This document shows, piece after piece, positions 8,265 to 17,380 of a DNA stretch of 64,000 nucleotides. Source of the stretch: Stieleria sp. JC731 (GTDB lineage Bacteria > Planctomycetota > Planctomycetia > Pirellulales > Pirellulaceae); the NCBI RefSeq assembly GCF_020966635.1, contig NZ_JAJKFQ010000029.1:522930-586929 (forward strand), in the 5' to 3' direction. The position numbers were made by a program, and so were the translations under genes. The stretch's first letter is position 1. Each line of letters starts with the position of its first letter. The notes under the pieces were generated by a model. That model did no database searches. It was not told the DNA's origin and saw nothing but the letters and a program-made list of their open reading frames with translations.

Positions 8265-8755
8265 TCCGTCCCGGCCGATACATCCTTGAAAAGACGAACG
8301 CGGCAAATCAGCTTCTTACCTGCCGGTTCACGCCACCCGTGTTCGTCTATTCGGCATGTGAATTTAGCGGATACGTTTTTGCTGGGGCTGGCTGAAGTTG
8401 GTCTGTTGCGACAACAGCGCCCCCGCGGTTCGATTTTCGAACCCTTCTCATTCGGCGCGACAATCGCTACACAAACCGGTTAGTGACGCGAGTGCGGCCA
8501 ATAGCAGGGGCTTTATTGCGACCAATCCAAAACCGTGCCACAATCCGCACGCGGTAAACCATGTCCTGATGATCACATCGTCCTGGTGAGCCATTGACGA
8601 CCAGCCTTGGTTGCCCCCCCTGACGCCCCCTCCGGCAGAAACTGCATCGACAGCCAGCCAATCTCGGTTGCACGCTATCGAATCACAATTGGCAAACGAC
8701 GACGCCAGCTGAATGCGATCTGCCTTCCCGATATCCATATAGAAAGCCTGCCCGG
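8265..8755. other. Intergenic region, no supported gene
   Basis: 490 bp between the sulfatase and the antiporter gene. A 96-codon minus frame (8448-8738) has no recognisable motif and no Shine-Dalgarno. A C-run region near 8620 (seven C followed by CCCCCT) is present. No clear promoter or terminator seen. Confidence 0.4.
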
Positions 8756-10051
8756 ATGATAGGAATCCTAATTCCTCTAGTTCTGATCTTCTTCGCCTGT
8801 CTGATCATTTGGCGTGCCTGTGATGGCTTCGAAATCGCTTCGGAATACATCGGCCGCAATCTATCCGAAGGTGTTCGCGGTGGAACGATCAACGCGATTT
8901 CCAGCTCGATCCCCGAACTATTCACAACGCTGATCGCCTTGTTTGTACTTGCAGACCAAGACGGATTTGCTGTGGGAATCGGGACGACTGCGGGCAGCGC
9001 CCTGTTCAACGGAATGATCATACCGGCGACATGTATCCTGGCAGTCATCGGAACAGTCCTGGCCGGCGTGAAGGTCACCTCGGTCAACGTTTCGCGAAAA
9101 GTCATCCTTCGCGACGGGCTATCGCTAATCGTTTGTGAATTCGTTTTGATCTTGTTGATCAATGGGGAGAAACTTCATTGGTGGCAAGGGCTGATCATGA
9201 TGGGGATGTACGCCGCTTATCTGATCTACATGATCAAGTCAATGAAATCGGCATCGGCGAATGAAGAGCCCAGCGATGATCACAGCGATGCCGCTTCATC
9301 TTCAGAAGACGATGAACCACAGTCGGGACCGGTCGGTCAACTGTTTTACTGGCTATCGGGTGGCCCGCTGCTGGACCTCGAAGGCATGTTCGTCAAAGAA
9401 AAGCAACAGAAAGCAATCCGTGAGGAGACCTGGAACGGTTGGCCGTTGCTTTTAACAGCGACCGCGATCATCGGCGTCGCTTGCTGGTTCCTGGTCAAAG
9501 CTTGTGAATGGCTGGGTACCGGTAACGAAGCCCATCCATCGTACACCTTTGCCGGAATGGAGTTGGTCGGAATTGGGATGCCGGCGATGTTCGTCGCAGT
9601 GATCTTTGCATCGATGGCGACCAGTGTTCCCGATACCGTGATGTCGGTTCGCGATGCACTTGATGGTGACTACGACGACGCGGTCGCGAACGCATTGGGC
9701 AGCAACATCTTCGACATCTGTTTCGCGTTGGGCTTTCCGCTGTTCTTGTTCACGATTTACCACGGGCCGATCGAGATGTCGCCTGAGGTCGCCGAACAAA
9801 GTGGCGAACTGCGATTGCTCCTATTGTTGCTGACGATCGTTGGTTTCTTTGTCTACTTTCTAGGGAAGAAACAACGAAGCAGTTCCGGTATCGAGTATGT
9901 CGAAATGCGACGGGGCAAAGCGTTCGTTCTATTGGCGATCTATATCGTATTCGTCCTCTACATCATCGGGCTGTCCATCGGATCGCCGACCGCCGAATCG
10001 GTCTCACTGTGGCTACAGAAGATCTTGGTAAAGTTGCCCGCGATCGGATAG
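8756..10051 (+). CDS. Na+/Ca2+ exchanger-family cation antiporter (CaCA)
   Basis: Inner-membrane antiporter of 431 residues with about ten transmembrane segments. Both alpha-repeats are present: 'GGTINAISSSIPELFTTLIA' followed by 'GTTAGSALFNGM' (residues 42-85), and 'FASMATSVPDTVMSVRDA' followed by 'ANALGSNIFDICFALG' (about 283-325). The S-x-P-E and S-x-P-D motifs carry the ion-binding acidic residues. Between them lies a cytosolic loop of about 70 residues with a very acidic start ('EEPSDDHSDAASSSEDDEPQ'), a possible ion-sensing segment. Substrate may be Ca2+ or another cation exchanged for Na+ or H+. Its stop is only 4 bp from the stop of the convergent creatininase-family gene, and no terminator hairpin fits between them. 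Confidence 0.85.
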   Translation: MIGILIPLVLIFFACLIIWRACDGFEIASEYIGRNLSEGVRGGTINAISSSIPELFTTLIALFVLADQDGFAVGIGTTAGSALFNGMIIPATCILAVIGTVLAGVKVTSVNVSRKVILRDGLSLIVCEFVLILLINGEKLHWWQGLIMMGMYAAYLIYMIKSMKSASANEEPSDDHSDAASSSEDDEPQSGPVGQLFYWLSGGPLLDLEGMFVKEKQQKAIREETWNGWPLLLTATAIIGVACWFLVKACEWLGTGNEAHPSYTFAGMELVGIGMPAMFVAVIFASMATSVPDTVMSVRDALDGDYDDAVANALGSNIFDICFALGFPLFLFTIYHGPIEMSPEVAEQSGELRLLLLLLTIVGFFVYFLGKKQRSSSGIEYVEMRRGKAFVLLAIYIVFVLYIIGLSIGSPTAESVSLWLQKILVKLPAIG

Positions 10052-10055
10052 GCAT

Positions 10056-10838
10056 TTAGAACGGAAATCGCTCGTCGACATCACTCTCGGCAAGCTCGAC
10101 TAAGAACCCGGAAAGCCGCTTGACAAGAACCTCCATCAGCCGCTCACCCTTTTCGGCAGTTGCCGGATGCGGGTTTCCTGAACCTGTGTTTGTGGTTAGC
10201 AAATGCCATGGCCTGGTGATCGAAACCCAGCCCTCGTTGACAGCTTCAAACCGAGTCGGCTTCACAGCGCCATCGTCAGCAGTGATATCTCCCTGGTCAT
10301 CTAGATCGACAAACTCTGGAAAGAACGCCAAGCCTAGCGCCGTCTCCATCTCACCGGCGTGATCTCCGGGCTCGGTGAAGATTTCTTTTTGGATATCGGC
10401 GGAGATGCTTCGAAACCAATCACACAAAAACATTTTGCAAGGCGTCTGATTAACCAGTTCACGCAGCATTGGTTTGAATTCGTTGCCACCGTGGCTATTT
10501 AAGATCAAGAGTTTCTTGACACCACTGCCGACAAGCGACTGCAGCAAGTCACGAATGATCGTCATCAGTGTCGAGGGGTGCAGATTCATCGACAGAGGAA
10601 ACTCGGCTTGGTTCGTTTCCGTCCCATAGGGGATCGGCGGCAACATGACGACGCGAGCCCCCCGTTCCCATGCCACTTCACATGCGCGACTGGCAATTTC
10701 CGTCGCTTGAAAGGTGTCAGTGCCGTAGGGCAGATGCAAGTTATGCGGTTCGGTCGCACCAGTCGGTAACACGGCGACTTCGTAAGCGCAGTCTTTAACA
10801 AAGCCGTAGTTCGTTTCAGCTAAGATCCATGGTCGCAT
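10056..10838 (-). CDS. Creatininase-family amidohydrolase
   Basis: 260-residue metal-dependent amidohydrolase of the creatininase/mycofactocin MftE family. 'VLPTGATEPHNLHLPYGTD' (residues 23-41) supplies the metal ligands Glu30, His35 and Asp41. 'LILNSHGGNEF' and 'GDHAGEMETAL' supply the second His and Glu. Substrate unknown; relatives act on creatinine, on formamide intermediates in flavin synthesis, or on cofactor peptides. ATG 10838 is preferred over the ATG at 10847 because AAGGA then lies 8 nt upstream. Transcribed away from the DUF3467 gene's terminator at 10909, so it probably has its own promoter in the 70 bp between. Confidence 0.85.
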   Translation of the reverse strand: MRPWILAETNYGFVKDCAYEVAVLPTGATEPHNLHLPYGTDTFQATEIASRACEVAWERGARVVMLPPIPYGTETNQAEFPLSMNLHPSTLMTIIRDLLQSLVGSGVKKLLILNSHGGNEFKPMLRELVNQTPCKMFLCDWFRSISADIQKEIFTEPGDHAGEMETALGLAFFPEFVDLDDQGDITADDGAVKPTRFEAVNEGWVSITRPWHLLTTNTGSGNPHPATAEKGERLMEVLVKRLSGFLVELAESDVDERFPF

Positions 10839-10908
10839 TGAATTCATCCTTCGTTGAAAGTCACCGAATTAGACCCAATGCGGAACCGCTTCGCAGCAAT
10901 GCGGACAT

Positions 10909-10945
10909 AAAAAAAACCGCGCGCCGATCAACTCGACACACGGTT
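10909..10945 (-). terminator. Terminator of the DUF3467 gene
   Basis: Read on the minus strand, 10945-10934 (AACCGTGTGTCG) pairs with 10926-10915 (CGGCGCGCGGTT), 12 pairs with three G-U, 7-nt loop, followed by eight T (A8 at 10909-10916 on the plus strand). Confidence 0.85.
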
Positions 10946-10972
10946 CTTAGTTCGCAAACAGTAACGCTTGGG

Positions 10973-11368
10973 TTACTTGCTTTCACCAGCGGGTGCTGGT
11001 GCAGGTGCGGGAGCAGCTTGTTGAGTCAAGCCTGGACGCACTCGTTTGTTGATATCGGTTTCCAAAACGCCGAAGACTGCTTCGTGACGAGCGATCGACA
11101 TTTGCAGAGCAGCCAACAGACGCTTTGCGGTGTAGAAGTTAACGATGATACGTTGCTTCACTTCGATCGGCTCCTTAGGTACACCGATCGGTTGTGGGTT
11201 CAAACCGAAGTCAACGATCAGCTCTTCAGGCGATCCGGTGACGCGGCAGAAGTTAGCGTAAGTAGCCAGTGCGTTGTCGTCGTTGACTTGAACCTGAACG
11301 GGTTGTTGCGATTGTGCTTGCTCAGCTGGAGGTGCAGCAGCTTCAGGTTTCTTTGCTTCATCAGCCAT
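10973..11368 (-). CDS. DUF3467 protein
   Basis: 131-residue cytosolic protein. The core 'YANFCRVTGSPEELIVDFGL' (residues 37-56) and 'KQRIIVNFYTAKRLLAALQM' (about 71-90) match DUF3467, a small bacterial and archaeal domain of unknown function. Both ends are Ala/Pro/Gln-rich and probably disordered ('PAPAPAPAGESK' at the C-terminus). A strong Shine-Dalgarno GGAGAA lies 8 nt before the ATG and a good terminator follows, so it may be well expressed. It lies 292 bp downstream of the M50/HlyD gene on the same strand; whether it belongs to that unit is unclear. Confidence 0.85.
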   Translation of the reverse strand: MADEAKKPEAAAPPAEQAQSQQPVQVQVNDDNALATYANFCRVTGSPEELIVDFGLNPQPIGVPKEPIEVKQRIIVNFYTAKRLLAALQMSIARHEAVFGVLETDINKRVRPGLTQQAAPAPAPAPAGESK

Positions 11369-11660
11369 CGATGAAAATTCTCCACAAAGGGGTTAGGGTC
11401 GCGACCGTGATCCAACGACTTGGGGCAGATCGCACAAAACAGGGAAAGATCGTTTTGCGAGCAGAATCCCTCATCAATGACCACTCGAGGCGATGTTGTA
11501 AGACTTCGCATCCTACCGCCACCAGGTGATCCGGGAAACCGCCGCTGTGTAATTCAGTGAACGTCAGCAGTTAAATAGATTGAAGATGTGATAACTAGGA
11601 AAAACACGCTGTTTAACAAGGGAAACTGATGACATTGGCGACGCGATTTGCGCCACCGGT

Positions 11661-13907
11661 TTAAAACTCAAAATTGAACGTTTTAGCAATCACGCGCCAA
11701 AGCCTTTGACCGAGCGACTTGTCTTCGACGTGAACTTTGGCACTACCGCGATATCCGGGTCGGAACGGCAAATCGCTATCGGAATTGATTTCCAGAGGCA
11801 CACGAGCTTGATAGGTCACACTTCGCGGTTTGACCTGTCCGGTCGCGGGATCGATTTCGGTTTGCAAGTCACTTCCGGTCTGGCTAGACATCGATGTCGA
11901 CGTATTGCGAAGCGGTTCTCTTGCCATTTCTTCGACGGTTCCGGAAAAGGTTTCCAGTCGCCTGGAATCCAACTTCATATCAACCGCTTGCCCCACGCTG
12001 ACCAATTGCACGTCGCCTTGGTCGATCGCCAAAATCGCTTCGAAATCGTCTGGGTTGCCGATCTCGCAAAGCAAGTCTTCGGCGCTGACTGTTGCACCAC
12101 GGTTGCGAGAATCCAATGGCGACCCATACCAGGTTGGTAACTGTCCCGACTCGGCACCTTGAAGCGGCTTCTTCGGTGGAGGAATCACGATTCCTTCAAT
12201 CGGAGCGACCACGGTCAATCGGTCTAGTTCGACTTGTGTCTTGCGTTTTAGTTCCCGAACCGCCTGCAACATTTTTTCTTGGGTTTCGATCAGCGCGGCC
12301 AGTGATCGGTCACTGATTCGTCGTTGATTCAGCTTTTCCAAAGTCGTTTCGGCAACCGCTTCTTCGATTTGCAAATCCTGCATCCGCATTTCCAGATCAG
12401 GATTCTTAAGCACAGCGATCGTCTGGCCGGCTTCGACATATTGACCGGGTTCAACCGTGGACACGATTTGACCGCTGCTGCCGGCATAGACTCGTCCGGC
12501 TTCGCTAGGACGGACTTCGAACGCGGCATCAACGTGGTGTGGCAACGGGATATAACAGACCGCCGCGACAGCCACCGACACAATGGCCAGCGAAACCATC
12601 ACATTGAATCGTTTCACTTTTGAGAGTCTCCCGGGAGTACGACAAAATTTCCAAGTTTGGATGACAGGCTGTGCGACCAATCCAAAGAAACCGACAACCG
12701 CGACGGCCCGTCCGATGACTTCCAGGCCATAGGGCTCGAGCACCTTGATGACAAACCAACAAATCGAGAACACCACGACCCAACGATAGATCACGCTGGC
12801 GATGGTAAACATCGCGAACCAGAATTTCCCGCGTGTGGGCAAGAACGGATCGTCTTGTAATTCCAGCCCCAAACAAGTTTTCTGAAACCAACGCTTCAGA
12901 ACTTCGGTGCTCTTTTGACGGAGGTTGGGAATCTCCAACATGTCCATCAAGATGTAGTAGCCGTCAAACCGCAGCAACGGGTTCCCGTTGACCAATACGG
13001 TACTGACCACATTCAAGAACATCATGTTCAAACAAAGGTCGTTGACCGTCGTTCCTGATTCGGTAAAGAACCAAACGAATGCGGCCAGCGACGCCAAGAT
13101 CATCTCGACATAGATCCCGCCGGCGCCGATCCAAACCCGTTTCCATTTATTCGGCAACATCCACGAGTCTGACACATTGCAGTACAGACACGGCGTAAAG
13201 ACCAGCAGCATAAAGCCGATCTCGTGACATTCACCGCCAAACTTTTTACAGCTCAGTCCGTGCCCAAACTCGTGCAGAACCTTCACGATCGCCATCGTCG
13301 CGGCCAAGATGATCCATCGATCGGCAGCGAAGAATTGCTGGAACGTCGGAAGCCGCGAGTAAACCGTCTCGTACTGAGTCGCCAAGAGCAGCGACGCGGC
13401 GCCCAATAACCCGATAAAGAAGAACAACGCGGGAACGGTAAAGATCCAGCCGAACCACGGCAGGATTGTGTTGAGAATCTTTTCCGGATCGAATCCACGA
13501 AAGCGAAGCGCGAACACGTTGGCTAACTTGCCCAACGTCTCTTTATTCTTTTTCTTTCGACCGCGGTGACGAAGCGCCTTGCCTTGGCCTGGCGAATTGC
13601 TGATCACCAAACCACTACGGTGCAGCATCCCGATGAATTGCTGTAAGTCACCAAAGGTGATTTTCTGTGGCGCGAATCGCTGCTCAAAACCGTCTTTGAT
13701 CTGCTGCAGGCTGACGTGCCCATCAAGCATGTTCAGGATGAAGTACTCTTCGTCGTGGAAACGAAAGTACTGCAGACCGACCGGCTCCTTTAAAACCCAA
13801 TAGCCCGTTCCCTGATAGCGATGCCGACTGGACGCTAAATCCGGTCGTTTGCGCACCGTCAGCGGACGTGACGAACTGCTAACGAGTGATTCGGCAAGTG
13901 TGGCCAT
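11661..13907 (-). CDS. PqqD-like / M50 site-2 protease / HlyD fusion protein
   Basis: 748-residue integral membrane protein with three parts. Residues 36-103 resemble a PqqD-like winged helix ('YWVLKEPVGLQYFRF', 'YFILNMLDGHVSLQQI', 'LQQFIGMLHRSGLV'), the fold that binds RiPP leader peptides. Residues 150-440 are a multi-pass M50 domain with the zinc motif 'HEFGH' (212-216), 'VFTPCLYCNVSDSW' (236-249) and the second-ligand region 'NGNPLLRFDGYYILMD' (307-322). From about residue 460 a membrane segment leads to an HlyD/biotinyl-lipoyl domain ('VEPGQYVEAGQTIAVLKNP') with a coiled coil and the 'RPGYRGSAKVHVE' strand near the end. Last gene of a three-gene minus unit, 160 bp behind the second HlyD gene. 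It may process or export a peptide; the substrate is not known. Confidence 0.85.
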   Translation of the reverse strand: MATLAESLVSSSSRPLTVRKRPDLASSRHRYQGTGYWVLKEPVGLQYFRFHDEEYFILNMLDGHVSLQQIKDGFEQRFAPQKITFGDLQQFIGMLHRSGLVISNSPGQGKALRHRGRKKKNKETLGKLANVFALRFRGFDPEKILNTILPWFGWIFTVPALFFFIGLLGAASLLLATQYETVYSRLPTFQQFFAADRWIILAATMAIVKVLHEFGHGLSCKKFGGECHEIGFMLLVFTPCLYCNVSDSWMLPNKWKRVWIGAGGIYVEMILASLAAFVWFFTESGTTVNDLCLNMMFLNVVSTVLVNGNPLLRFDGYYILMDMLEIPNLRQKSTEVLKRWFQKTCLGLELQDDPFLPTRGKFWFAMFTIASVIYRWVVVFSICWFVIKVLEPYGLEVIGRAVAVVGFFGLVAQPVIQTWKFCRTPGRLSKVKRFNVMVSLAIVSVAVAAVCYIPLPHHVDAAFEVRPSEAGRVYAGSSGQIVSTVEPGQYVEAGQTIAVLKNPDLEMRMQDLQIEEAVAETTLEKLNQRRISDRSLAALIETQEKMLQAVRELKRKTQVELDRLTVVAPIEGIVIPPPKKPLQGAESGQLPTWYGSPLDSRNRGATVSAEDLLCEIGNPDDFEAILAIDQGDVQLVSVGQAVDMKLDSRRLETFSGTVEEMAREPLRNTSTSMSSQTGSDLQTEIDPATGQVKPRSVTYQARVPLEINSDSDLPFRPGYRGSAKVHVEDKSLGQRLWRVIAKTFNFEF

Positions 13908-14067
13908 GAAGGAATGTCAGTGGGAAACGATTTGCAATGACCGCCAAAGGCGATTCGATGTCCGAAGTGGTTTACGTCCGCCGAGATGTCAGACAAACCG
14001 CAGGCGACGAAGGACGGTGTTGGAGACGAGGTTAAATAAGCTGATGTGTAGTGACCAAGCCGGTTGA

Positions 14068-15048
14068 CTACGGATTGACGTACATGACCGCTTCCATGCC
14101 CGGCTTGATCAACCAGTCGTCGCCAACTTTGCGATTTTTAATCTTGGCCCAAACACGATGGGCTTGCTTGAGGTCCAACTCGGTACTGATGTAGTCCAGT
14201 GTCGCGTCGAACTCTTCGAACACAGGTTCGTCAGCTGTTCCGCCGACAACGATCCGGATCTTTGCGGATTGGCCACGACGCAATTTGCGGCCATAGCTGA
14301 GTGCATCGACTGCCCCTTCGACTCGCAGTTCGTCCATCTGAACCAGTTCGACGATCGGGCTGCCACGTTGCACCCATTCACCCAATTGTGCGAATCGGTT
14401 TTCGACGAATGCGTCAAAGTCAGCGCGGACGGTCCGCATTTCGATCTCGTATTTCGCCAAACTCGTTTCGGCTTGTTTGACCATGTACTCTGCCATCGCA
14501 GACTTTTCGTTCAGCTCGGCAAGCTCGATCCGTAGCTGAGCGCGGTCAGCTTCGGCTTGCTTCTTTCGCATTTCCCAAAAGGGCGCGGCGCTTTGGTCGA
14601 ACAATTCTTCGTATGCTTTGGCTTCCGCTCGCGCGATCTTTTCGGTCGCAACAGCATCACGATAGTTGATGTGGTCTTGCGCTTTGATCTTCGCCACAAC
14701 CTCTTCGCGAAGCTTCAGTTCCATCGTCAATTCAGCCTGGCGATTATCGACCAACGCGATCACGTCGCCTTTCTTGACCAGCTGGCCTTCTTCGACCATC
14801 AAGTCCGTCAGAGGTCCATCCGCTTTGGCCGGCACTTTGGTTTTGTAGTTGAACTGAACGATGCAACCGCCGATCCGAATTCCGTTCTCGTACTGCGAAG
14901 AACCTTGGCTGGGCGACAACTGCGACGGAAGTTCGTACTGATTTTGGGCAGACGCCTGATTTTGCACAGACGTCAGCGATGCGATCGCGACGAACCCAAA
15001 CAAGCAGCCGAAAACGATGCCGCGGATAGAGTTGCGTGGTTGAAGCAT
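14068..15048 (-). CDS. HlyD/RND-type periplasmic adaptor protein
   Basis: 326-residue membrane-fusion protein. N-terminal signal/anchor ('GIVFGCLFGFVAIASLTSV'), then a biotinyl-lipoyl half ('KADGPLTDLMVEEGQLVKKG'), an alpha-hairpin of about 110 residues rich in Glu/Lys/Ala, the second lipoyl half ('FVENRFAQLGEWVQRGSPIV') and a beta-barrel ('LDLKQAHRVWAKIKNRKVG'), ending 'LIKPGMEAVMYV'. This is the order expected for an adaptor that bridges an inner-membrane transporter and the envelope. The frame extends to 15174, but ATG 15048 starts the signal peptide cleanly and avoids overlap with the upstream gene. Middle gene of the unit; 53 bp behind the GAF-HlyD gene. No ABC or RND pump is encoded beside it. 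Confidence 0.85.
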   Translation of the reverse strand: MLQPRNSIRGIVFGCLFGFVAIASLTSVQNQASAQNQYELPSQLSPSQGSSQYENGIRIGGCIVQFNYKTKVPAKADGPLTDLMVEEGQLVKKGDVIALVDNRQAELTMELKLREEVVAKIKAQDHINYRDAVATEKIARAEAKAYEELFDQSAAPFWEMRKKQAEADRAQLRIELAELNEKSAMAEYMVKQAETSLAKYEIEMRTVRADFDAFVENRFAQLGEWVQRGSPIVELVQMDELRVEGAVDALSYGRKLRRGQSAKIRIVVGGTADEPVFEEFDATLDYISTELDLKQAHRVWAKIKNRKVGDDWLIKPGMEAVMYVNP

Positions 15049-15101
15049 TGTTCTGGTCAAAGCGTGAGATGTGGTTGGTTTGGGGGATGCCTGACGAAGG
15101 C

Positions 15102-17162
15102 CTAGAAAAAGAACTTGCACAGCCATTCCCAGATCTCGTGAAAGAAAACGAAGCCGCTCGCTCGCCGACCGCAATGGATCTTGGCAAGGACACTCGAACC
15201 CGGAGGCGGCGCCATCTGTTTCAGAGGTGCGGCGTCTGGAATCGCTTCCATTTCAATGATCGCGCCGTGTTCTTCATGTGCTTCTGCCCGAGGCGAGATG
15301 TTTCCGATCGGCAACGATGCTTCTAGCGGATCCATCGTCGGATCGAGCTGCATGATGTAGGTCACTTTCAGCTCGTCGCTGATCTTGTTGTCGCGGATGA
15401 ATTGGTCCAGGTGACCTTCGCGTTTTTCGGGCAGTGCGATTTTCAGCTCGTATGGCTGATCCAAATCGGCAACTTCCAAAAGAACCTGTCCGGTCATGAT
15501 CGGTCGACTGCGTAGGGTGTTTTCCACGTCAAAGGTCGTGACCACCCCGTCGATCGGTGAGCGAACCTGCAGCTCCTCTTTTCGCTTCATCTGCAGGTCT
15601 CGCTTCTTACCAAGCGATTCAAGCTTGGTACGAAGCTCGCCTTCTTGTCCCTGAAGTGCCAGTAGATCGGCACGATCCATTTCACGCCGGCTGATTCGCT
15701 GCTGTCCGATAACCTTGGCAAGTTCAGCACTGGTGGTACTGATTTGTCCCTGCAGGTCTTCGAGTTGAATGTCGATTTCCGGATTGCGAAGTTCGACCAG
15801 CAACTGGCCTTTCTGCACGAGATCATTTCGCTTCACCAGAACGTCGACGACTTCGCCATCAACACTGGCAAAGATTTGACGTCGAACGGTGGGCTCCAAC
15901 GTGCCTTCGGCTGACAGGTTGAAGTCTTTTTGGATGAACGTCAGACCCAAAGCCAGAAGACAAATCAAACCGATGATGCCCAGTGTCTTTGGCAATGTGC
16001 GTGCACGCAAAATCCACGAGGCACGCCCTAGTGCTCGCCAAACCGGCATCATGAACAGATTGCTGTGCGACTGTGAGTTCGCGATCGCTCGTGTGCCGTG
16101 TTCGTAGACCAAGTCACATCGCTGGCGAAAGATTTCACGAGGGATGTCGGTTTCGATCTGTTCGACGATCAGAGCGCCGATGACTTCACCGCGGTGAGCG
16201 TTGTCACGGTCGATCTCACCAGCGGCACCTGTTTCTTCTTCGGCGCCGAGCTTTCGCATCGGTTCACGAAGCGGCAGGACCGCGATGTTTCGGCCGTAGG
16301 ATTGATCAACATAATCTTCCAATGCCTCTTCGATTTGTGGAGGCAAATCTTCGGTCGCCCCGTCGTGATACAGAGGCTCACCGGCAGCGCAGACCCGAGT
16401 CGCCAAATTGTTCAGCGCCGCGACGATGTTTGAGCGGTTTTCGATCGTGTCCTGACCACTGATTGCTTCAACCTTGCAATTGCGGCCTTTCTTGATGGCG
16501 ACGCTAACGCGGTCGCAACCGATCAGCCGGCGACCTTCATTGGCGATGACATAGGCTGTTTCTTTTAGATCAAGCGATTCATGAGCAGCACGTGCAAACG
16601 AGTCCGCCTGCTGCCACAACGTCTGGCGATCACCGAGCGAACGCAGTTTCTGGCTGCGAAGCCATTCTGCCGCCAACGAACACATCTGTTCGAGGAATCG
16701 CAGATAGCCCCGCTGTGTCTCGGGCGCCGTGTCCGGACGCTGGAAAACTTCGATCAAGCCATCTTTGTGGCCATCATGAGCCAGTGCACCAAGCACTAAC
16801 AAGTATCGCGTGGGGTTGCCTTGGGCATCGCCATCCGTCGTACCGCTGTACGGTGGCACCAACAGAGATTGGCCAGCATTGGCAACCCGATTGATCAACC
16901 TGGAGTGCCGTACCGAGTCTTCGGTATCGTCAGCCAGAATCGCTGGCTCGGCATTGATTTGATATTGCAGCTTGAGTTGCTTGTCGTCGTCGAGCAACCA
17001 AATCGCACCACCGGCAGCTGCCAACGCTGTAATGATTCGGCTCAAGAGCTCGGGATAGAACTCGTCCGCAGTCGCGCCGCTCTTGGCGAGGGCGGCAATT
17101 TCGTTGACCAGCCCGCGAATCTGCGCCTTGGTCTCTTCAACCGTTTGCTGATTGACCGACAT
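15102..17162 (-). CDS. GAF-GAF-HlyD membrane protein
   Basis: 686-residue protein with cytosolic sensor domains fused to a periplasmic adaptor. Residues about 20-170 form a first GAF-like domain ('AAAGGAIWLLDDDKQLKLQY'), about 195-365 a second ('RLIGCDRVSVAIKKGR', 'IGALIVEQIETDIP'). A single membrane segment at about 391-411 ('TLGIIGLICLLALGLTFI') is followed by an HlyD part: 'VDGEVVDVLVKRNDLVQKG', a coiled coil of about 100 residues, 'VRSPIDGVVTTF', and a barrel ending 'GSSVLAKIHCGRRASGFVFF'. First gene of the unit; its start at 17162 faces the divergent gene at 17381. The fusion suggests that adaptor function is gated by a cytosolic ligand, which is inference. Confidence 0.85.
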   Translation of the reverse strand: MSVNQQTVEETKAQIRGLVNEIAALAKSGATADEFYPELLSRIITALAAAGGAIWLLDDDKQLKLQYQINAEPAILADDTEDSVRHSRLINRVANAGQSLLVPPYSGTTDGDAQGNPTRYLLVLGALAHDGHKDGLIEVFQRPDTAPETQRGYLRFLEQMCSLAAEWLRSQKLRSLGDRQTLWQQADSFARAAHESLDLKETAYVIANEGRRLIGCDRVSVAIKKGRNCKVEAISGQDTIENRSNIVAALNNLATRVCAAGEPLYHDGATEDLPPQIEEALEDYVDQSYGRNIAVLPLREPMRKLGAEEETGAAGEIDRDNAHRGEVIGALIVEQIETDIPREIFRQRCDLVYEHGTRAIANSQSHSNLFMMPVWRALGRASWILRARTLPKTLGIIGLICLLALGLTFIQKDFNLSAEGTLEPTVRRQIFASVDGEVVDVLVKRNDLVQKGQLLVELRNPEIDIQLEDLQGQISTTSAELAKVIGQQRISRREMDRADLLALQGQEGELRTKLESLGKKRDLQMKRKEELQVRSPIDGVVTTFDVENTLRSRPIMTGQVLLEVADLDQPYELKIALPEKREGHLDQFIRDNKISDELKVTYIMQLDPTMDPLEASLPIGNISPRAEAHEEHGAIIEMEAIPDAAPLKQMAPPPGSSVLAKIHCGRRASGFVFFHEIWEWLCKFFF

Positions 17163-17327
17163 CGATTTGACGTAGAACTCCGAGGAAAATGAATCTGGGA
17201 CGAGGCGTACAAGACTACGTCCGGAATTAGGCGGTCGGGCGACAGTAGTAAATTCGGCCTAAGGAATCCATGTTGACCTTAAACGGCGGGTCGGATTGTC
17301 CGCCCGCCCCCACAACGTGTACCGGTT

Positions 17328-17356
17328 TTGGCGATTCAACCTCGACATCGTATACA
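17328..17356 (+). promoter_or_regulatory. Candidate sigma-70-type promoter
   Basis: TTGGCG (17328-17333), 17-bp spacer, TATACA (17351-17356), 24 bp before the ATG at 17381. It would give a leader of under 20 nt for the 'RTFHGG' gene, consistent with the absence of a Shine-Dalgarno there. Confidence 0.4.
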
Positions 17357-17380
17357 CTTTGTATATGATTGTCCACACAC

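Noticed and set aside
8448..8738. 96-codon minus frame between the sulfatase and the antiporter
   Set aside because: No domain, no start signal and no conserved-looking composition.
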